From positions 60,212-124,211 of the forward strand of contig NZ_JAMGSL010000019.1 in NCBI RefSeq assembly GCF_025195125.1: 64,000 nt of DNA. The letters run 5' to 3'. Position numbers and translations under genes: made by a program. Within the stretch, counting starts at the first letter, position 1; every line of letters begins with the position of its first letter. Source of the DNA: Streptomyces sp. Je 1-79 (lineage in GTDB: Bacteria; Actinomycetota; Actinomycetes; Streptomycetales; Streptomycetaceae). The notes under the pieces were generated by a model. It was given only the letters and a program-made list of their open reading frames with translations. It did no database searches and was not told where the DNA came from. Positions 1-7,086 of this stretch are shown piece after piece.

Positions 1-762
1 GTGAGTTCGGCATCCGCGAACTCCTTCCGCATGTCCTCGGGCATCTCCTCGTATGGCAGCGGGGCGCAGAAGAACGGGTGCGTGCGGACCTCCAGGCTTC
101 CCGCGGCCATGGCCTTCCAGAGTCGGCCGCCGATCCGGCCGGTTTCACCGGGCGCCTCGGGGAGGCGGCGGAGGCAGTCGACGACGTCCGCCGTCATCGC
201 GTCGGAGACGTAGTACGGGTAGGGCTTCACGTGAAGCACCACCCGTTCGGCGTGCCCGTGTGCCAGGAGGTGGTTGATGAGGACGAGGTCGGGAATCAGC
301 TCACGTCCCGCGTTGTCGCCCACCACGGCTGCGGTGCCCGAGGTGCCGACGGGCAGGAGCTGCCACAGCGTGGCGCTGTCGTCGGCAACCAGCGCCGCGA
401 CTGCGGCGTCAGCCACTGCCGGTTCCCCCTTCAAGACCCGGAAGCCGAGGTCTGCGCGGTTGCCCCAGAGCGAGGCTTGCAGGAGGGCCGTGGCCCGCTC
501 CTCAGCCGGGGCGGCTCGCGAGCGTGTCGAGGGCCCGCAACTCCTCGGGGGCAAGCGGCTCGATCACACCGTTGGTGATCTCGTCCAGCAGGGCGTCGAG
601 GGCCTTGTGCTGTCGGCGGTCGTATGGGAAGGCGTCTCGTACCTGCTGGATGAGGGCAGGGTGGCGCTGGGCCAGCACACCCCAGGCGAACGAGCCGGGC
701 TCGTTGCCCAGGACGACGGCCGCACCCACTGTGCCGACCTCGCGAACAGCCTCTTCGCCCAA
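1..762 (-). pseudogene. Broken DUF89 (ARMT1-like damage-control phosphatase) gene, cut by the window edge
   Basis: Two reading frames on the minus strand together resemble a DUF89 protein. The first (762 to 502, TTG start) has the N-terminal motifs GNEPGSFAWGVLAQRHPAL and FPYDRR. It then jumps from the segment ending GVIEPL to LAPEELRALDTLASRP, so an internal stretch of roughly 70 residues, as I recall the family, is missing. It stops at TGA near 502. The following sequence, shifted one base, continues as AEERATALLQASLWGNRADL and later GDNAGRELIPDLVLINHLL, running off the left edge at PYEEMPEDMRKEFADAEL. An extra C in the run near 514-517 accounts for the shift. Deletion plus frameshift make this non-functional. 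The family assignment rests on remembered motifs. Confidence 0.72.
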
Positions 763-846
763 GGCGCGCGGGGTCTTCTCTGTCGTGGCGCCGAGGCCCT
801 TCGCACGTCGCTCACGCGGCCATGATCCCCGAGGGCATGTCCGCTG

Positions 847-1293
847 TCAGTCCAGACCGCCGGTGGCTTCGAGATGAGCGAGGAAGGTGGCCACCAGGCG
901 TGGACGGGGGACATGGGGCACGAGCGCGTCCGGCAGATCGGCTTCCAGACCCCACTCCGTGTTGAAGGTGATGCTGCTGCCGTCCGGGACGACGCTGCCC
1001 CACAACCACTTGACGAACCCCGCTGCGGCAAGGGCCGTGCACTCCTCGACGGCGATGCCTTCCGGGGACAGCTTGGCCATGCCCTCCAGCTTCTCCTCGC
1101 CGACCGTGATGCCGAAGTGCATGACGGACCCGCGAACGGGGCCCTCGTCCCCCTCATCGATACGGATGAACGTATCCGTCTCCCGCTCGCGCAGCTTGGC
1201 CTCGATACCCTCGTAGGTCAGGCTCCACGTGGAACCCTCGGCGGGGCCGAAGACGTACATAGTGCGGAGTTCGGCCAGTTCGGACGCGTCCAC
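847..1293 (-). CDS. Hypothetical protein, possible immunity protein
   Basis: An intact 148-residue cytoplasmic protein starting ATG DASELAELRTMYVFGPAEG. It is acidic, has no signal peptide or membrane segment, and belongs to no family I recognise. It starts about 30 bp after the end of a toxin-like C-terminal fragment (1326-1553) on the same strand. That order is the usual layout of a toxin tip followed by its immunity gene, and the size and acidity fit. The immunity role is inference from context only. It is one of the few undamaged reading frames in the decayed left patch. Confidence 0.55.
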   Translation of the reverse strand: MDASELAELRTMYVFGPAEGSTWSLTYEGIEAKLRERETDTFIRIDEGDEGPVRGSVMHFGITVGEEKLEGMAKLSPEGIAVEECTALAAAGFVKWLWGSVVPDGSSITFNTEWGLEADLPDALVPHVPRPRLVATFLAHLEATGGLD

Positions 1294-1325
1294 GCGCTCG
1301 CTCCCTCGTCGTGTGCTGCCGTTGG

Positions 1326-1553
1326 TCAGGGTACGTATCGGGCGTAGCCCTTGACGCCGTAGGCCGCCATCATCACGCGCCAGTAGGCCATGGAATCAGC
1401 GTTGTTGGTGACCGTCTCCACACCCCGCATCTCCTTGTTGCGCGGGTCGTTGAGAGCGGCGTTGTACTTCGTGAGCTCCTTGCGGTCCTTGTCGTACAGG
1501 AAGTCCTTCTTGCCGGACTGGTGGTTCGCGCGGAGTTCGTCGAGCGAGCGACC
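1326..1553 (-). pseudogene. C-terminal fragment of a toxin-like protein
   Basis: About 75 residues read RSLDELRANHQSGKKDFLYD and then continue through a charged stretch to AYWRVMMAAYGVKGYARYVP and stop. Lysine/asparagine-rich composition and the short C-terminal module followed by a small acidic protein resemble the toxic tip of a polymorphic toxin. The 5' side runs into a nucleotidyltransferase remnant on the opposite strand at about 1553-1562, so the rest of the gene is gone. No start codon or ribosome site belongs to this piece. The specific toxin family is not recognised. Confidence 0.35.
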
Positions 1554-1561
1554 GACTCGGG

Positions 1562-1771
1562 CGGACCAGCGAGGCGGGCATCCCGGATCTCGCGCCCGAG
1601 GTCCAGCTCTTCTACAAGGCGAAGGCGACCCGGGAGAAAGACGAGATCGACTTCGAAGCGGTGCTGCCGCTGCTCGACGCTTCCGCACGCGCCTGGCTGG
1701 CCAACGCGATCAGCGTGATCGCACCTGCTCACTCCTGGCTCAGGCGGCTCCTGCCACTCAGCCGAACGTGA
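1562..1771 (+). pseudogene. C-terminal fragment of a nucleotidyltransferase-fold protein
   Basis: Seventy codons read EAGIPDLAPEVQLFYKAKA, EKDEIDFEAVLPLLDASARA and WLANAISVIAPAHSWL before TGA at 1769-1771. The pattern of a hydrophobic strand with FYKAKATREKDEIDF is typical of the C-terminus of aminoglycoside-adenylyltransferase-like proteins common in actinomycetes. The N-terminal catalytic part is absent; the frame has no sensible sequence before about 1562, where it meets the toxin remnant on the other strand. It is a rearrangement scar, not a gene. The family call is from memory of similar tails. Confidence 0.5.
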
Positions 1772-2204
1772 GCAGCGGAACGTCGTAGAGGTCGGGGTTC
1801 CTAGGCCGGGTCATCGTGGGCGACGTGACCTCCACGATCAGCAGCTCGCTGAGAAACTGGACCTTGGCACTGCGGAGGTGACTCGTCCTGCCGTCGGCCG
1901 ACTGGGCCTTCAGGCCGGCGGAGACGTGGTTGTGCGGGAGGATTCCGCCGGTGGCGGGGTCATGGGCGAGGGTGCCGGCGCCGAACGCCTCGACGTTGGT
2001 GACGTACGTCTTCGCCCAGACCGGTGCGTCCGGGTCCGCGAGCTTCTCGCAGGCACCCACGATCTCGGCCTCCGCGAAGGCACCGATGAACGAGGGGATG
2101 TAGCCCTGCCGTACGCCGTTGTCCCGGCAGAGGGTGGACAGCGCCTCGAAGAAGTCCTACCCGTAGTCGACGGTGACGCCGAAGGTCAGCTCGTGAGCAC
2201 GCAT
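1758..2204 (-). pseudogene. PPC/DUF296 (PD1-like DNA-binding) gene with an in-frame nonsense codon
   Basis: A 148-codon frame begins ATG RAHELTFGVTVDYG with GGAGA about 10 bp upstream. Codon 16 is TAG (2157-2159), and the frame then continues DFFEALSTLCRDNGVRQGYI, IPSFIGAFAEAEIVGACEKL and ends YDVPLLTFG. The PPC fold signature is clear: GxxxFExL, GxIPSFIGAF, and GILPHNHVSAGLK with its HxH-like pair. A GAG-to-TAG change would explain the stop. An internal restart around residue 49 would lose the first strands. The function of PPC proteins outside plants is poorly defined. Confidence 0.68.
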
Positions 2205-2230
2205 GCGCGGGTGTCTCCTGATGGGTGGAA

Positions 2231-2386
2231 TCAGCGGGCGGAGGCGGTGGTGAAGGTCTCGCGGACAGTCGCCCCGTCGGCGCCCTGGGCGAGCAGGGCC
2301 CGCAGCAGGAGCCTCGCCTGGTACGGGCCGAGGTCTCCGGCATCGATGAGCCCGCGGCCGAGGAGGGGCTGCCTGCCCACAGGAGA
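2231..2386 (-). pseudogene. C-terminal remnant of a type II L-asparaginase-like protein
   Basis: The frame RQPLLGRGLIDAGDL followed by GPYQARLLLRALLAQGADG ends at TGA 2231-2233. The motif (I/V)xAGDLxPxxARxLLxLAL is the conserved C-terminal helix of bacterial asparaginases (AGDLNPQKARVLL in the better known enzymes). Only about 50 codons are left, with no start and no catalytic threonines. It lies between the damaged PPC gene and the DUF3883 fragment. The assignment rests on this short motif alone. Confidence 0.45.
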
Positions 2387-2390
2387 AGGC

Positions 2391-3660
2391 CTACCCCCTC
2401 GCGAGGGGGGAGCACTGGTAGCGCAGTCCTCGGCTCACGATCTTGAACCGGTCACGCCCCTGTGCGGAGAAGGGGTTCGGCAGCTCGAAGACCCCGCGGT
2501 CCTCGGGGGCGAGGGACGAGGTGATCAGCAGGATGCGGTAGCGACTGTCGCGTGCGTGGCGGCGTGCCGCGTCCACCTCGGAAGGTCCGAGCTCGAACTC
2601 CACCCGCTCGGCGGGCGGTTCGCTCAGCGCCTTCACCTCGAAGAGCCGGGTGGTGCCGCGCCATTCGACCTCGAAGTCGTACCCGAGGGCATCGGACGCA
2701 TCGCGGTCGCCGTTGACGACCGCGGCGTATCCGGACGTCCAGCGCACGTTCGGATACCGGCGCTGGAGCCATGCGCGGGCCGCCACTTCGCCGACGAGGC
2801 CGATGGCCGATCGCTGGTCCTCGTTGGTCTGGTTCATCTTCGCAACAACGATGCGCGGCTTGGGGGAACTGGTTCCTGTGCGTGGCCGGGGTACACCCGC
2901 GACGGCGTCGAGGCGCACTCTGCCGCTCTGGACGAGGAAGGATTCGCCGACCGACCGCGCCGCCCTGTCCGCGATGGCGGAGAGCTGATCGCGTCCCACC
3001 GTGACCTCATCGTCCCCGATAGTGATCGTGCGGGGCGCGGCGCCGTTCGTGGTGCCGGAGCTCTGGGGTCGTTTCGTCGCGTACGCCAGATCTTTCGGGG
3101 TCAGGCTCAGCCGGGTGGGGTCCGCAGTCTTCGGCATGCCGTCCGGCCACCCCACGGCGCGCTCCACGGCGTCGAGCAGTTGGTCCTCGCTCAGTGTCAC
3201 CAGGTCACCCAGCCCTGACCTTTCGACGCAGCTCTTGGACTCGAGGAGTACGGCACCGCGCCAGCCGGTCGGAGGCTCGACGTTCTGGCGCCGGCACCAG
3301 GCTTCCACAAGGGGGATCAGGCGCGCCACGAGCGCGTCGACCGCGGACGCGTTGCGTTCACGGAGCCGGTCGACGGGCTGGAGGAGCCCCGGCCGCTCCA
3401 AGTCGTCGTTGGCGCCGTGCTGGCGCAGCCACTCCCGGACTCTGCCGCGCATCACCTCCGGGGGCGGAGTCATGAACCGGGACAGCCAGTCCGGGTCCGG
3501 CCGGAGGTCGTGGAGCCCGCGGGCCACCATGTGGCGGAAGAAGTCGCCGCCCTCGTCGGCGACGGCCGCGTAGTGCTCGCGCAGTCGGTCAAGAAGGGCA
3601 TCGGCGTGGGCGCGCAGGAAGTCACCGAATGCCTGGTCGTGGACGTCTGGGTAGGCGTAC
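2391..3660 (-). pseudogene. C-terminal part of a large DUF3883 protein, 5' end lost
   Basis: About 420 codons remain. The last 130 residues form a DUF3883 domain: AIGLVGEVAARAWLQRRYP, NGDRDASDALGYDFEVEW, the PD-(D/E)XK-like FEVKALSEPP, SRYRILLITSSL and FELPNPFSAQGRDRF. The preceding part is helical and has no recognised domain. The frame continues upstream to 3812, but there it is only the complement of the integrase remnant. Authentic sequence starts near AYPDVHDQAFGDFLRAHADA, so the N-terminus is missing. Full-length relatives are long proteins, often with a sacsin/Hsp90-like ATPase domain, some near defence loci. Here it is probably a dead stump. Confidence 0.65.
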
Positions 3661-3674
3661 GTGGAGTACCCGAG

Positions 3675-4575
3675 TGTGGCAAGTACCGCAACATCTACGT
3701 CGACCACGACGCCGGCAAGGTGTCGCTCCGCCGGGACGCGGACGACTGGCTCGCGAAGAAGACCTCTTCCGCCGGAACCCTTGAATCGTACGAGCGCATC
3801 GTCCGCCTCCACGTGGCCCCCACCTGGGGACCAAGATGATCTCGCAGGTCACTGCGGCAGACATCGAGGGTCTGTACGCACCTTGGCGCCGGGACGTGGC
3901 CGCCCTCAACACCATCGAGTCCCGGCACATAGCCCTCTCGGCGCTGTTCTCTCACGCTGTGCGCCACAGGCGGATTCCCGTGAATTCCATGACGCAGGCC
4001 GAGAAGCTGGAGAACCCTGTCATTCCTGTCGACGACAGGAAATTTCCCAGCTTCGACGAGATAACCGCCATCGCCAAGGAGATCGGACCTCGCCTGTCTC
4101 CGGCGATATCGCTCATGCCGTATTGTGGACTTCGCATAGGGGAATCTCTGGGAGTCTTCCCGGAGGACATGCGCGACGGCACCCTGCGAATTCGGCGGCA
4201 GGTGATTCGCTACAAGGATGCCTCCGGAAAGTACACGCCGAAATGTGCCCCGTTGAAACATCAGAAAGAAGGCGAGCGGGCGCCACATACCCGTGCCCGC
4301 TTCCCTTGAGCCGTTCATCGACGGGCTTCCGATCCGGAACGCACGACGTGCGCAAAAAATGGACCACCGCGGCCCTGACCAACGGAGTGTCCATTCACGA
4401 GGTGTCTCGCTGGCTCGGACATCGTTCGATCAAGGTCACGGTGGACCGGTACGGCCACCTCACGCAGGACGGCCAGGAGCGCTGCCGTCAGGTCGTCGAG
4501 ACGACCGTCGGGCCGCACATGCTCACACCAGGCCGAGCGACCGCAGCGCTCGGTGCTGACTTGGTGCTGACTTGA
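3675..4575 (+). pseudogene. Tyrosine-recombinase (phage/ICE integrase) pseudogene
   Basis: Four frames are needed to read it. KYRNIYVDHDAGKVSLRRDA leads to LHVAPTWG; a shift near 3830 gives MISQVTAADIEGLYAPWRRD through the catalytic-Arg motif YCGLRIGESLG; a shift near 4285 gives VPASLEPFIDGLP; a final shift and a small loss give HDVRKKWTTAALTNG and WLGHRSIKVTVDRYGHL. The core Arg, HxxR, GH and Tyr motifs are still visible. The N-terminal arm-binding domain is missing and the gene starts at the truncated end of the DUF3883 frame. The 3' end touches the C39 peptidase 3' end. A dead remnant of an integrated element. Confidence 0.8.
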
Positions 4576-5881
4576 CCGGCCAGAAGACGTAGCAGACACC
4601 GCCCGTACCGCTTCTGACCTTGCCGTTTGCGTCGTAGCGCTTCGTACGCAGCCAGATGTTCTCCCACTCGCGCCGCTTGTAGACCCGGCGCACCGCCTCG
4701 TTGTTCGGTGAGGCGGGGTCGTTGGCGATCACGTCGCCGTCCGCGGTGAAGCCGATCACGGTCATGAGGTGGCCGGAGGTGCCGTATCCGGCGCCGGTCA
4801 GCTCCTCCTTGCGGAAGGACTGTGACGTTATGGCCGGGATCCCCGCCCGGATCAGGGTCTCCAGGTCCGTGAGCGAGCGCAGGCGGGTCACGACCGCGTT
4901 CATGTCGGGGTAGGTGGCGGCGTAGGCGGCGTTGAAGGGCCAGTTCCCGCAGCCCTCGTACTGGTGGTCGAAGGTGAAGCGCGCCGCGTGGCAGACCTGG
5001 GGGTCCTCGAAGGCCGGGTCGACCCAGGCGAGGTCCTCGGCGCTCGGACGGCGCCCCCAGTACTCGACGATCATCTGCGAGGAGGTGGGGCTGCACCAGG
5101 CCTCGCCGCCGTTGTCGTACTCCGGGTACTGGCCGACGTGGGTGTTCTGCGAGTAGCGCGGGACGTGCAGCTCGCGGGCGAGGCAGGGCGTGGAGGCGGG
5201 CACGGTGAAGCGGTCGGGGATGTCGGACGCCATCGCGCCGAGCCGCCACACGAGGGGGGTGAGCTCGGTGCCGGGCGCCCGGTACAGGGTCAGCCGCAGC
5301 TGGTACGCGTTCAGACGGAGCCCGCTCGCGGGGTCGTCGACGGAGAAGGTGTCGGTCCACACCGAGCTCTTGCCGTCGCTCTGGTCGTCCACCGAGGTCC
5401 GTCGGATGTCGCCGTCGCCGGCCGCCCAGCGGCCCATGACGTACCAGGGGGTGGCGGTGGCGTCGCTGTAGGTGCCGCGCAGCTCGATCTGGATCCAGGT
5501 GCCGGGCGGGGTGTCGGCGTTCCAGGAGGCGATGACCTCCGTGGCGGGGACCGGGGAGGCGTGGACCGGGGAGGTCCAGCTCGCGTACTCCCAGGTGGAG
5601 GTCGTACCGGTGTGCGGGTCGGCGTAGTCGGTGACCCCGGCGGGCGTACCGATCACCAGACCGGGGCGGCGCCCGGCGACGGCCCGGGTGCCGGCGCGGT
5701 CGCCGCCGCGCCAGTCGGTGAAGGAGACCCAGGAGCGTTGGTCGACGAGCGCGGGTGCGGGCGCGTGGCCCCGGACGCCCGCGGCGGCGGCCGCGGCCGG
5801 TGCGGTGGAGGCCACGGAGGTGCCGGCGACGGCGGCGAGGGCCGCGGCGAGGACGGTTCTGCGCGGGGTGGAGTTGGCCAT
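4523..5881 (-). CDS. Secreted C39-like cysteine peptidase
   Basis: The protein has 452 residues. The N-terminus STPRRTVLAAALAAVAGTSV has a twin-arginine-like pair before the hydrophobic core, so export by Tat or Sec is likely. A beta-rich N-terminal half of about 240 residues precedes a C39-type papain-like domain: Cys263 in EAWCSPTSSQM, His371 in SGHLMTVIGF and Asp388 in IANDPAS form the triad. The last 14 residues or so, after CYVFWPVKS, are encoded by DNA shared with the integrase remnant, so the native end may have been replaced. It is monocistronic and faces a decayed element at its 3' side. Substrate unknown; an extracellular protein or peptide target is expected. Confidence 0.85.
   Translation of the reverse strand: MANSTPRRTVLAAALAAVAGTSVASTAPAAAAAAGVRGHAPAPALVDQRSWVSFTDWRGGDRAGTRAVAGRRPGLVIGTPAGVTDYADPHTGTTSTWEYASWTSPVHASPVPATEVIASWNADTPPGTWIQIELRGTYSDATATPWYVMGRWAAGDGDIRRTSVDDQSDGKSSVWTDTFSVDDPASGLRLNAYQLRLTLYRAPGTELTPLVWRLGAMASDIPDRFTVPASTPCLARELHVPRYSQNTHVGQYPEYDNGGEAWCSPTSSQMIVEYWGRRPSAEDLAWVDPAFEDPQVCHAARFTFDHQYEGCGNWPFNAAYAATYPDMNAVVTRLRSLTDLETLIRAGIPAITSQSFRKEELTGAGYGTSGHLMTVIGFTADGDVIANDPASPNNEAVRRVYKRREWENIWLRTKRYDANGKVRSGTGGVCYVFWPVKSAPSQHRALRSLGLV
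4552..4573. repeat. 11-bp tandem duplication at the integrase/peptidase junction
   Basis: GGTGCTGACTT occurs twice head to tail. It encodes the last codons of the integrase frame and, on the other strand, part of the C-terminal tail of the C39 peptidase. Its place at the end of the integrase suggests the edge of the former element, possibly part of an attachment site. A matching copy at the far end is not visible in this window. Confidence 0.5.
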
Positions 5882-6086
5882 GAGCGGTGACGACCCCCAG
5901 TCGAGAGCGACGGAACGACGGCGCCGAGCGGACGGACGGGCGCGAGGTGGGGACCACTATCGCGGCTCGCGGAGCGGTTCTGCCAGCGATTCGGCACGCG
6001 TCGCCCGACCAATATTGGTCTCCACCACTGGCACCGTCACGCCCCTGACCTGCGGCGCCTCCGGCCGCCCTCGTTACGCTGGCCCC

Positions 6087-6710
6087 ATGACCCACGGGAC
6101 CGACCTCGACCGCGCGGCCGACGCGCTGCGCGGCCTGCCGCCCTCCTGCGGACCGGTCCGGCTGATCGCGGTGGACGGCCACGCGGGCTCGGGCAAGTCG
6201 ACCCTCGCCGGGCGGCTCGCCGCCCGGCTGGGCGCGCCCGTCCTCCACCTCGACGACCTCGCGAGCCACGAGGAGCTGTTCGCCTGGACGGAGCGGATGC
6301 GGGACCAGGTGATCACGCCCCTCTCCCGGGGCGAGATCGCGCGCTATCACCCGTACGACTGGAATCTGCGGACCTTCGGCGCACCCCGGGAGCTGCCGCC
6401 GGCTCCCGTGGTTCTCGTCGAGGGTGTGGGCGCGGGGCGGCGTGCGCTGCGCCCGTCTCTCGCCGCTCTTCTCTGGATGGAGCGGGGCCCCGAGGAGTCC
6501 TGGGCGCGCGGCCGGCACCGGGACGGACCTGCGCAGTCGGAGTTCTGGGACGACTGGACGGTGGCGGAGACTCGCCATTTCTCCGAGGACCCTTCGCGCC
6601 CCTTCGCCGACACGCTGGTACGGGAGTGTCCAGAGGGGTACGAGTGGCTCTCCGGGCCTGCCGTGACAGCGGGCCCGCACCAGATCATCACGGAGAGTGA
6701 AGGCCTATAA
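6087..6710 (+). CDS. Small P-loop kinase, uridine kinase-like
   Basis: This 207-residue protein starts ATG THGTDLDRAADALRGL. It has a Walker A loop at residues 31-39 (GHAGSGKST) and a following LHLDDL segment that matches nucleoside and uridine kinases. VVLVEGVGAG is the usual Walker B-type strand. The lid region carries HRDGPAQSEFWDDW. The length fits the short uridine kinase-like proteins of actinomycetes; a true uridine kinase activity is not proven by sequence. It stands alone, divergent from the C39 peptidase, with a possible promoter in the 200 bp between them. Confidence 0.75.
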   Translation: MTHGTDLDRAADALRGLPPSCGPVRLIAVDGHAGSGKSTLAGRLAARLGAPVLHLDDLASHEELFAWTERMRDQVITPLSRGEIARYHPYDWNLRTFGAPRELPPAPVVLVEGVGAGRRALRPSLAALLWMERGPEESWARGRHRDGPAQSEFWDDWTVAETRHFSEDPSRPFADTLVRECPEGYEWLSGPAVTAGPHQIITESEGL

Positions 6711-6761
6711 GCGCGGAAATGAGTAGCCGGAAGGCCACTTCCGCAAGTACCTCAACTCCGC

Positions 6762-6791
6762 TTGACCCAAGGGGCGTACAGGTCCTACGTT
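6762..6791 (+). promoter_or_regulatory. Candidate sigma-70-type promoter of a small RNA
   Basis: TTGACC at 6762-6767 and TACGTT at 6786-6791 are separated by 18 bp. They lie 50 bp after the kinase stop codon, where no protein gene starts for another 300 bp. The predicted transcription start near 6798-6800 coincides with the first base of a hairpin. Confidence 0.45.
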
Positions 6792-6797
6792 CTCAAT

Positions 6798-6872
6798 GTG
6801 CGGCTTTCCGAAGCCGCCGCAGACGCGAAGCCCCCGGTTGTTCCCCCGTGATCGGGGGCTTCGTTCTGCCCC
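6798..6872 (+). ncRNA. Candidate small non-coding RNA
   Basis: Behind the promoter-like pair at 6762-6791, the first predicted bases fold into a 7-bp hairpin (6800-6817, loop TCCG). A short linker follows, then a strong terminator-like stem (6826-6836 with 6853-6863) and a short pyrimidine-rich tail. No ribosome site or reading frame is present. Promoter, 5' hairpin and terminator within 110 bp are the layout of a stand-alone small RNA of about 70 nt. It could instead be the leader of the downstream ATPase gene, or just the terminator of the kinase gene. I do not recognise a known family. Confidence 0.4.
6826..6863 (+). terminator. Intrinsic terminator-like hairpin
   Basis: An 11-bp perfect stem (CGAAGCCCCCG with its complement) has a 16-nt loop and is followed by TTCTGCCCC. 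It ends either the kinase transcript or the candidate small RNA. Confidence 0.55.
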
Positions 6873-7086
6873 GATCATCCCTTTCTCCGGCCGCTCGCCG
6901 CCCCTGACGTTTACCCAGGGTAACGGCCACCGGATCATGTACTTCTCCTTCGTCGCGCCCCCTCTGCGCAGGTACGATGCCCTTCGGTGGGGTCAATTCC
7001 CGTCCACGAGAAGGCGGTTCTGTACGGTTTCCGGCGGGCGCCCGCCCGCCGGGACAGCAACGGGGGCACGTTTTGTGGGGGACCCG

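Noticed and set aside
3660..3812. An N-terminal extension of the DUF3883 frame
   Set aside because: The extra 50 codons are the complement of the integrase remnant and have no similarity to the protein family.
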